64,000 nucleotides of DNA, from NCBI RefSeq assembly GCF_031583575.1, contig NZ_CP134146.1, positions 1,302,001 through 1,366,000 of the forward strand, read 5' to 3'. The translations under genes were made by a program, and so were the position numbers. Below, piece after piece: positions 34,500-41,944 of this stretch. The number at the start of each line of letters is the position of its first letter. Positions within the stretch are counted from its first letter, which is position 1. The notes beneath the pieces are model-generated. The model ran no database searches, was not told where the DNA came from, and was given only the letters and a program-made list of their open reading frames with translations. Source of the stretch: Thalassotalea nanhaiensis. Its GTDB lineage: Bacteria > Pseudomonadota > Gammaproteobacteria > Enterobacterales > Alteromonadaceae.

Positions 34500-37400
34500 T
34501 TAACCTTGTTTACAAACAACATGTTGTTTAACAACGGCAAAGTTACTGTCTTTAACTACTTCTAAATAATCAAAAGGTTGAACTTTCGGCTTGCACAACC
34601 CTAGCCAGTTTATTGAATCATTGGTATTTACAATATTCAGTCCCATTTCTGTCATAACGCTAACTTGATCCCATGATAAATCTAGAGGTTGTTCGCGGTT
34701 AAATGGATAAAAAGAATAAGCCTGAGAAATCACTTGTTTCCCATCAAAAATACTGTCGTACCTATTGGCAAGTCGTGCGGCCAATTCTCCTGCATTGTTG
34801 TCTTTTTCATAACCAATTATCGCAAAAGTATCATCAGACCACCTGATCACTAAATCATCAGGGTTACGGCTATACAACAATAAATCGGTTAAGTTAATGA
34901 GTTGACTGCTCTTCACCGATTCAATGTTTGCAATTCTAATCATCAATAGATATAACCGAGGTAAAATGCTGCGCTGCACTGGTAATATATTTTGATGAAT
35001 TTGATTCATCAATTGACTCGTTTGTTCAATATAAATATCAAGGTAGCGGCGACTTTTCACACCGGTTAGCTTGTCAACAGTTGCGGCTTTCTCTAACTGA
35101 TTGTTTGCTTGTTCGAGTTCACTATTTTTTTGAGCATAATCTTGAGTTTTTTCAATAACTTGTTTTTTAAGCGAGATTTTCTGTTGTTGCTCAATAACTA
35201 ATTTTCTATTCAAAATACGGGTATAACTTAATACCGATAGGGCAATAAATACCACATAAAGTAAATAAGCCCACCAGGTATTCCATGGCGCTGAATTTAC
35301 CGAAATTTCAATTGCGTAACCTGGATCACTCCATACATTGTCACTATTTCCTGCGACAATCTGCAAGGTGTAATTTCCTGATGGTAAGTTGGTATACGTT
35401 GCCCGCTTTAACTTTCCTGCATCTATCCATTCATCATCAAAGCCAAGTAGACGGTATTTGTAGCGGGTGGATTCAGGGTCGCTATAGTTTAAGCCCACAT
35501 ATTCAAATGAAATTAGTTGATCACTATAGTCAAATGTTAACGACTTGACGTTAGACAGCCCTTGTTTAAACTCCATCGCTTCATTTAATTTAAATATATT
35601 GGTAAGCCTAACTTCTGGTGCAGGCTGTTCCGTTAGGATATTTTTTGGATCGACACTGGTAAAGCCCTTAGCACTACCAAAATATAAAGTGTCATCAGAG
35701 CCGCTAAATACTGCGCCATGATTGTATTCTAAATCGACCAGGCCATGACGAGTATCAAAGTGCTTAAAGCTGTTATGTTTGAGGGAATAGCGGGATATAC
35801 CCTTATTAGAGCTAAACCATAGATTCCCGGCTGAATCTTGTGAAAAGCCATATACGGTTTGATCTTTCATACCATTTTTAATATCAAAATATTGAAACGA
35901 GTAGTTTTCTGCGAGGATATTATCATTGCTTAACAAGTTTAAACCTGCCGCCTGAGTACCTACCCATAAATTATTAGCTTGGTCAAAAAGCATTACCCAG
36001 GCAATATCACTACTTAAACTGTTCTTGATATTTTCGTCATGAGTAATGTGAGTGAATGTTTTACTATCCGGATTGAACCTATTGATGCCTCCGTCGTAGG
36101 TTGCTAGCCAAATATCGCCTTGTTTATCTTCAGCGATTTGTAAAATATGATTTGTGCTTGGACTGTTTTGGCTAAGCGGTTTTTTCGACTCGAAGCGTTC
36201 AAAAGTACCATTGCGATTTAATTTGTTTAAGCCCTTATGATAGGTTGATACCCAAAGCCGTGCTTTGCTGTCTTTAAATATATCAGTGATGCTGTTGGCC
36301 GATATAGAACGATGGTTGCTGCTATCAAAACGATAGTTTTTTGATTTGCCATTAACTAAATTAATTTCAAATAACCCTGACGATCTGGAGCCTAGCCAAA
36401 GCGTGTCGTTATCTACCAGCAAACTGGTAAAACGTAGCTTTTGATTGGAGATATTAAATTTGAATGGGGCGATAGTATTGTCTTCTATGGTAAGCACATA
36501 CAGCCCGTTGGCATAGGTACTAAAAATAATATGATCTTTGTCAAGTTGAGCAAAATCCATGATTAAGCTACGTGCTACTTTAGGGTGGTTTTGATCATTA
36601 TATTGTCTGAAAGTAGTCATGTTAGGATCCCACCTGCTTACTCCAGAGAACGTGCCGATCCAGATCATATTTTTGTTGTCTTCAAATATGGTTAATACAA
36701 AGTCATTGGTTAAACTTTGTGGATTCGTTACCGAGTGGTTAATACGACTGAAGTTGTTTAATTCTTCATTAAAAATCGCAATCCCTTTATCGCTTGCCAC
36801 CCAAATTCGGTCAGAAGAGTCTTGGTATATAGACTCTATCGAGTTGCTCATTAATGAGTTTGTATCAAATTCATCAAACTGATATTGCACCACGTTATTG
36901 TCTTTAGAAGAAAATTTGAATAAGCCACTTTCACTGGTGCCAACCCAAATGTTGGACATATTATCTTGATAGAGTACTTTAATTAATTTTTCGGCAGAGC
37001 CCTGTTTTTGTTTTTTACGGATGTTAACGGATTGAATGAAGTTGCCTTGTTGATCAAATACCGAAATGCCACCACCACCAGTGCCCACCCATACTTGTCC
37101 GTTAGCTGTTTGTAGAATAGTTTCAACACTGTTGTATGACAAGCTGTTAGGGTTTCCTAACTCTTGTACTATGTGCTTTATTTGCCAATTATTTCCGTCA
37201 CGAAACAGGATGTTCACGCCATTTTCAGTGCCAATCCAGAGGTTGCCAAGCTTATCCTCAATCAACGCATTGACGTTATCATTAGTTAAACTCAACGGTG
37301 ACGTTTTCGAGGTTATACGTTGGAAATCTTGTGAGTTTTCACGAAATAAGTTTAGCCCACCACCTCGGGTTGCCACCCAAATTTGCTTTGAGCTGTCGAT

Positions 37401-37667
37401 GAGAATTCGACTAATAACGTCAGAGCTTAATGAGGTTGGATCATTGGCATCATGGTGAAAGCTTAAAAATTGATGACCGTCGTACCGATGAACACCTTCT
37501 TGCGAGCCAAACCAGATAAAGCTCTCTTTATCTTGAGCAATGGTTCGTACTGCTTGATAAGAAAGAGGATGGTCTGCAGTGAAATTTTTAAATGTGTTGA
37601 TGTTTTGAGAAAACGTCGGTTTACTTAATAAGGAGAGAAACAGTATAAGGGTTAATACGACTTTCAT
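34500..37667 (-). CDS. Two-component-type propeller sensor with Y_Y_Y and GGDEF-like domain
   Basis: A 1055-residue membrane protein. After a signal peptide (MKVVLTLILFLSLLSKPTFS) come about 14 beta-propeller blades of the two-component regulator type (repeated IWVATRGGGLN, LWIGTENGVN, VWVGTGGGGIS), a Y_Y_Y domain (about 690-760; YKYRLLGFDDEWIDAG, NLPSGNYTLQIVAG), one membrane helix (WAYLLYVVFIALSVLSYTRI), a coiled coil, and a C-terminal GGDEF-like domain (VDKLTGVKSRRYLDIYI). The GGDEF motif reads RWSDDTFAI, so it is probably not an active cyclase. I chose the ATG at 37667, preceded by GGAGGA; an ATG six codons earlier overlaps that site. No HTH is present. Confidence 0.87.
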   Translation of the reverse strand: MKVVLTLILFLSLLSKPTFSQNINTFKNFTADHPLSYQAVRTIAQDKESFIWFGSQEGVHRYDGHQFLSFHHDANDPTSLSSDVISRILIDSSKQIWVATRGGGLNLFRENSQDFQRITSKTSPLSLTNDNVNALIEDKLGNLWIGTENGVNILFRDGNNWQIKHIVQELGNPNSLSYNSVETILQTANGQVWVGTGGGGISVFDQQGNFIQSVNIRKKQKQGSAEKLIKVLYQDNMSNIWVGTSESGLFKFSSKDNNVVQYQFDEFDTNSLMSNSIESIYQDSSDRIWVASDKGIAIFNEELNNFSRINHSVTNPQSLTNDFVLTIFEDNKNMIWIGTFSGVSRWDPNMTTFRQYNDQNHPKVARSLIMDFAQLDKDHIIFSTYANGLYVLTIEDNTIAPFKFNISNQKLRFTSLLVDNDTLWLGSRSSGLFEINLVNGKSKNYRFDSSNHRSISANSITDIFKDSKARLWVSTYHKGLNKLNRNGTFERFESKKPLSQNSPSTNHILQIAEDKQGDIWLATYDGGINRFNPDSKTFTHITHDENIKNSLSSDIAWVMLFDQANNLWVGTQAAGLNLLSNDNILAENYSFQYFDIKNGMKDQTVYGFSQDSAGNLWFSSNKGISRYSLKHNSFKHFDTRHGLVDLEYNHGAVFSGSDDTLYFGSAKGFTSVDPKNILTEQPAPEVRLTNIFKLNEAMEFKQGLSNVKSLTFDYSDQLISFEYVGLNYSDPESTRYKYRLLGFDDEWIDAGKLKRATYTNLPSGNYTLQIVAGNSDNVWSDPGYAIEISVNSAPWNTWWAYLLYVVFIALSVLSYTRILNRKLVIEQQQKISLKKQVIEKTQDYAQKNSELEQANNQLEKAATVDKLTGVKSRRYLDIYIEQTSQLMNQIHQNILPVQRSILPRLYLLMIRIANIESVKSSQLINLTDLLLYSRNPDDLVIRWSDDTFAIIGYEKDNNAGELAARLANRYDSIFDGKQVISQAYSFYPFNREQPLDLSWDQVSVMTEMGLNIVNTNDSINWLGLCKPKVQPFDYLEVVKDSNFAVVKQHVVCKQG

Positions 37668-37704
37668 TATATTGTTTTCCTCCATGGGCCTTAAAAATAA
37701 AATA

Positions 37705-37727
37705 GGCTACTAAAATATTTAGTAGCC
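37705..37727 (-). terminator. Terminator downstream of the first subtilase
   Basis: GGCTACTAAA / TTTAGTAGCC stem with a 3-nt loop; read on the minus strand it is followed by TATTTTATTTTT. It lies between the end of the 37800-39479 gene and the start of the propeller gene. Confidence 0.7.
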
Positions 37728-37799
37728 AACGTTTACTTATACTTGGTGTATAAACGAGCTAATACACGCTACATTAAGAAAAACTTAACGAGCGTTATA

Positions 37800-39479
37800 T
37801 TACTGTTGTTCAACCCAATTATTCACTTTAATTTCTTCATTGTTATTAAAGTCGACATTGGTTTTCCAAATTAACCTATCAACTTCTAAGTTGGTTTTCC
37901 AAATTAACCTGTCAACTTCAAGGTTAGTTTTCCAAATTAGTCTGTCGACATTAAATCCGGTTTTCCAAATTAATCGATCAATTTCAACATCGTTTGTTGT
38001 TTCACTGTCGGTTACTGAGCCTGTTATGTCCCAAATGTATTCATCACCTAATCCTTCAATATAAAAATTGCCGTCATCGTTGATATTTGCCGGGCCGGAA
38101 AAATGCTGTTCGCCAGCTAAATCTTGAGTGATGTTTAAGTCGGTATTGGCGCAGTCAACGGCTGAACTGTTTAGGGCATCAGACACATTTACAACACCAG
38201 CGCCTTGCTGAAAGACACTATAAGCTAGTGAACCGCTTTCTGTTCTTGCTGTATGTGCACTGGCAATTAATCGACACTTTACTTGGTCAGGCGTTAATGT
38301 TGGGTTATCGGTTAGCATTAAGGCAACAACCCCTGATATAACACCCGCAGCTTGTGATGTTCCAGACATTTCAAAATATCTGCCACCATCATGATATTCA
38401 GGATGTTCAACCACAATTTGAGAGTCATAAGACATTAAACCTGATAAGTGTCCACCAGGCGCTAATATCTCTGGCTTAACAAACCCTTCATAAGTTGGAC
38501 CTGCAGCACTGAATGTTGCTAATTTATCATCATAGGCATCAGTAGTAGTGAAATTATCTGTCATTGCGCCTACCGTAATTATGTAAGGCACATTGCCCGG
38601 AACACCTATTGTCATTGGATCTGGACCAGTATTACCAGCGGATGCAACAACAACAATACCAGCTTGCCATGCTTTCATAACCGCTAGATTTAGTGGATCA
38701 TCCCAATAGTTTGAGCGCACTGGGCCACTGAATGACATATTAAGCACTTTCAGGTTTATTTGATCTTTAACTTGTAACGCCCAATCGATGCCACGGATCA
38801 CATCGGCGTAAGTGGCTTGGCCATTAGCGTCAAACGCTTTTATGCCAACAATGGCAGCATTAGGAGCAACACCGTATATTTTGCCATAAACGTCATAATC
38901 ACTATTCGCTGCAATACTGGCAACGTGCGTACCATGGCCGCTTGCTTCATCATCGTAATTACTTACCGAATTGTTAATGGCATCATAGGTTCCCCATGCT
39001 TTATCGCGGCCATACAAATCGTTGCCTAAACCACTTAATTGATCTAAACCGGTATCTAAAAAGCCAATGGTAACACCGCCACCAAAGTTATTTGCATGAT
39101 GAGCCGAAGTGGCATCAATATAGTCTGGGACCATGGCTTTAGGTTGCCATTTTCGTTTACCCCATGCACGGCCACCGGCAAGTTTAACGCTATAGTTTTC
39201 GCTAAACTTAATCCTAACTTTCTTGCGTAGACTATTTAACTCAAACTCCGTTAAATTAACGGCAAAAGCATTGATTATTGGTAATTCGTGGCTTGGTTTA
39301 GCATTGAGTTCTTCTAACGCTGTTTGAAGCAATTGATAATTATTACTACTGATAATATACGATTGCGTGCTATCTGTAGGCTTAACCACAAAAACAGAAT
39401 TGACAAGCCAAGCAGATAACCCAATAACACTTAGCATTGTGAATGGTTTTATTATTCTATTTATTGATTTGAAAGACAT
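37800..39479 (-). CDS. S8 subtilisin-like protease with C-terminal DRLIWKT repeats
   Basis: A 559-residue exported serine protease. The N-terminal helix (FTMLSVIGLSAWLVNSVFVV, about 13-32) is a signal or anchor. Catalytic residues are visible: Asp142 (IGFLDTGLD), His182 (SGHGTHVAS), oxyanion Asn282 (ASAGNTGPD) and Ser374 (MSGTSQAAGV). A propeptide-like region fills 35-110. The C-terminus (about 498-541) holds four copies of DRLIWKT spaced by 11 residues (VDRLIWKTNLE), after a domain with DEYIWDITGS. No PPC or FN3 domain is present. The repeat function is unknown; anchoring, secretion or calcium-free folding are all possible. It is the downstream member of two same-strand subtilase genes. Confidence 0.92.
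   Translation of the reverse strand: MSFKSINRIIKPFTMLSVIGLSAWLVNSVFVVKPTDSTQSYIISSNNYQLLQTALEELNAKPSHELPIINAFAVNLTEFELNSLRKKVRIKFSENYSVKLAGGRAWGKRKWQPKAMVPDYIDATSAHHANNFGGGVTIGFLDTGLDQLSGLGNDLYGRDKAWGTYDAINNSVSNYDDEASGHGTHVASIAANSDYDVYGKIYGVAPNAAIVGIKAFDANGQATYADVIRGIDWALQVKDQINLKVLNMSFSGPVRSNYWDDPLNLAVMKAWQAGIVVVASAGNTGPDPMTIGVPGNVPYIITVGAMTDNFTTTDAYDDKLATFSAAGPTYEGFVKPEILAPGGHLSGLMSYDSQIVVEHPEYHDGGRYFEMSGTSQAAGVISGVVALMLTDNPTLTPDQVKCRLIASAHTARTESGSLAYSVFQQGAGVVNVSDALNSSAVDCANTDLNITQDLAGEQHFSGPANINDDGNFYIEGLGDEYIWDITGSVTDSETTNDVEIDRLIWKTGFNVDRLIWKTNLEVDRLIWKTNLEVDRLIWKTNVDFNNNEEIKVNNWVEQQ
37861..37979 (-). repeat. Four in-frame 33-bp tandem repeats encoding DRLIWKT
   Basis: The plus-strand core GTTTTCCAAATTA starts at 37861, 37894, 37927 and 37960, an exact 33-bp period. 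Read on the coding strand each copy gives DRLIWKT. The codons differ between copies (Asp GAT/GAC, Arg AGG/AGA/CGA, Leu TTA/CTA, Thr ACC/ACT) while all seven residues are identical. Confidence 0.93.
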
Positions 39480-39710
39480 TTTCTTCCCCTGTATTCAACA
39501 TACTTAAATTTCATTTAAAACATAAGGGGTTACACAATTAGGTTTATATCGTTTTATTTAATAAAAGATAAACCTACACCATTTGATATGTTAAAAAATT
39601 GTTATGAATAATAATTTTTTATGCAACATATCGATAAAACACCCTTTATGTCAACATTAACTTTGCTAATGTTTATTCTTAATTTGAAAATCTTTGTAGG
39701 GTTAAAACAA

Positions 39711-39745
39711 CAATATCCAGCCGATAAAATCGGCCGGATATTTAT
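39711..39745 (-). terminator. Probable terminator downstream of the second subtilase
   Basis: AATATCC-A-GCCGAT / ATCGGC-C-GGATATT forms a 13-bp stem with one mismatch and an AAA loop, 18 bp past the stop codon of the 39763-41586 gene. The tail on the minus strand (GTTGTTTTAA) is only moderately T-rich. Confidence 0.65.
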
Positions 39746-39762
39746 AACATACTGATTATTGG

Positions 39763-41586
39763 TTAAAAGCTTACAGTTGAATCAGCAGAACAGTTGCTTG
39801 TTCCTTGATCACATACTGAATAAGTATATGTACCGTATGTTCTAAAGCTATCTGTATAAGCGCCATCATTTGATGTTGTAGCCATTAGGCTACCGTTTTT
39901 ATAGATATCTACGCTTGAAGTAGAAGCTCCAGACCAAGAAAGATCAACCTTGTTTTTACCTTTTGAACGGTAACCATTTGTTGATAAAGATATGTCACCT
40001 ACTGGAGGCTCAACCGGGCCACAACCATTAGCTGTTAGATAATCACTAGCAGCTTTAGCCTTAACAATACCTGCACCGAAATACACATCGTTACCAGCTG
40101 CGCCGCCATCTTCGGCAGTAGCTTTTAACGCTTCGCGAATGTCTGTACCAGTACAGCCATTATGATTTGACCAAACCAATGCCGCGATACCTGATACCGC
40201 CGGTGTTGCCATAGAAGTACCACTCATAAAGCCATAGTCAGACGTACCAATAGAAATATCTGCTGACGAAGCTGCAACTAATGCTGCGCGGTCTTCAAAT
40301 GCTGCTCCCACTGCTGGAATTGAAGTAGCGTTTGTTTCACCTAGAGTACCGTATAACATACCGGCTTCATTGTTGATGATAATAGCGCCAACACCACCTG
40401 AATTTTCACAATTTTGAACTTTGTCATGGAAACTAATGTTGCCTCGGTCGATCACACAGATATTACCATTAGCACCGCCATCGGTAGCTTCTGCAGTGCC
40501 CATGTAAAAAGTGTTGCCACTTGCAGACCCTGAGTTTTCCATTGCCGAAGAAGCAAAAAATGCGCCATCGGCAGTCATCGCAGCGCTAGTTGCCATATCT
40601 GCTGGGTAAGTAGATAAGGTATCTACACCACCTGCTGTTACTTCAACACAAACTGTTTCATCAGTTACCGTAGTCGCATTTTTACCGCGGCCGGTTGTTA
40701 TTTCACAGCTAGGAAATTGCGAGAAATCAGCAATGTCATTGTTTGCGTCATTTGCACCTATCATCATTACTGATGGGTAACCTGCTGGGTATGAACGTAC
40801 GCTGTTGCCATCGTTACCGGCTGCTGCTAGAACTAAACCGCCGTCTTCGGTGAATGCTTTAAATGCATTTTCTTCAGTGCTGTTTGCACCACCGCCACCT
40901 AAACTCATGCTGATAATGTTTGCACCAGCAGTAGAACATTTGTCGGCTGCATGTGCTAAATCTGATGAGTAACCCCAACCATCAGCATTAAATACTTTGA
41001 TAATATGTAAATCAACACCCGGTGCCATACCAACAACACCTACGTTGTTGTCAGCCGCTGCAATAGTACCTGCTACGTGAGTACCGTGAGGACCACCGTT
41101 TTCGTCCCAGTTACCTGTACCAGAGTCATTATCACCAGTAATGTTATTCCAAATAAAGTCAGAGTTTGAACGATCTAATCCAGAATCAATAACACAAACT
41201 TTCATGCCCGCGTTTGCATTAAAGGTAACCTGGTCAGCTTGTGATTGGTAAACCGCATAAGGAGTAACTTGAACTTTTGATGTATCACCCGCATCGTCAT
41301 TGTATACAGATAAAGGCATGCGGCGTTGATCTTCTTCAATGGCTTGAATATGAGGGTTATTCATTAAGCCTTTTACTTGTTCTAAATTTTTTCCTGAAAA
41401 TGAAGCAGCAATAAAGCCATTACCATCAACGTTCAGTTGTGCGCCTAACTTTTTAGCAAGGGCTTTAACCACGCCTTTATTATTGTTGTCTACTTTAAGA
41501 ATGTAACGATCGTCAGCGGCTTGTGCGCTAAATACTGACGTTACCGCTAAGGCAACAATTGAGGTGGTAAATTTTGATATTTTCAT
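39763..41586 (-). CDS. S8 subtilisin-like protease with PA-domain insertion
   Basis: A 607-residue secreted protease. It has a signal peptide (MKISKFTTSIVALAVTSVFS, cut after SAQA), an I9-type propeptide (about 25-95) and a catalytic domain with Asp in CVIDSGLDRSNSD, His in GPHGTHVAGTIAA, Asn in AAAGNDGNS and Ser in MSGTSMATPAVSG. A PA (protease-associated) domain is inserted between Asn and Ser (about 320-440; GNICVIDRGNISFHDKVQNC). The C-terminal ~75 residues form a small Ig/FN3-like domain (DLSWSGASTSSVDIYKNG) common in secreted proteases of marine Gammaproteobacteria. Paralogue of the divergent gene at 41945. Likely releases peptides outside the cell. Confidence 0.94.
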   Translation of the reverse strand: MKISKFTTSIVALAVTSVFSAQAADDRYILKVDNNNKGVVKALAKKLGAQLNVDGNGFIAASFSGKNLEQVKGLMNNPHIQAIEEDQRRMPLSVYNDDAGDTSKVQVTPYAVYQSQADQVTFNANAGMKVCVIDSGLDRSNSDFIWNNITGDNDSGTGNWDENGGPHGTHVAGTIAAADNNVGVVGMAPGVDLHIIKVFNADGWGYSSDLAHAADKCSTAGANIISMSLGGGGANSTEENAFKAFTEDGGLVLAAAGNDGNSVRSYPAGYPSVMMIGANDANNDIADFSQFPSCEITTGRGKNATTVTDETVCVEVTAGGVDTLSTYPADMATSAAMTADGAFFASSAMENSGSASGNTFYMGTAEATDGGANGNICVIDRGNISFHDKVQNCENSGGVGAIIINNEAGMLYGTLGETNATSIPAVGAAFEDRAALVAASSADISIGTSDYGFMSGTSMATPAVSGIAALVWSNHNGCTGTDIREALKATAEDGGAAGNDVYFGAGIVKAKAASDYLTANGCGPVEPPVGDISLSTNGYRSKGKNKVDLSWSGASTSSVDIYKNGSLMATTSNDGAYTDSFRTYGTYTYSVCDQGTSNCSADSTVSF

Positions 41587-41944
41587 GCGTATAAATTCTC
41601 TCTGTTATTTTTTATTTAGTCATTTATTCCGTTGTTTGCTATTGGCCATAAACAACTTCCTTGCTTTTTGGCATGACTAAATACTAGCAGCTGCCCAATT
41701 AGCACCTAGCAAATTCACGACGTTTTTTCGAACTGTAACGACACGCATTGGTTATATTTTTTAAAAACAAAGAGTTATATGTTTTTAGTGTTAGTTGCTT
41801 GTCGTGTTTTTAATAGTGATTGTCTGCTTTTTGCTAGTTACTTATTCGGTAAAACCTCATGCTGAAGTTGTTGAAAATAACAACAGATAATTAGGTTCAT
41901 TACTCTAATGAACCCAACGAGTTACTATTAAAAAGAGACCTATA
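41587..41944. other. Divergent promoter region between two subtilases
   Basis: About 360 bp, no gene. A perfect hairpin GGTTCATT-ACTCT-AATGAACC (41894-41914) lies 30 bp before the ATG of the plus-strand protease. It is placed to affect its promoter or leader. No clear hexamers are called. Confidence 0.45.

Noticed and set aside
37066-37458. A 130-codon plus-strand open frame
   Set aside because: It is fully antisense to the propeller gene, follows the periodic propeller repeats, and gives no family-like protein.
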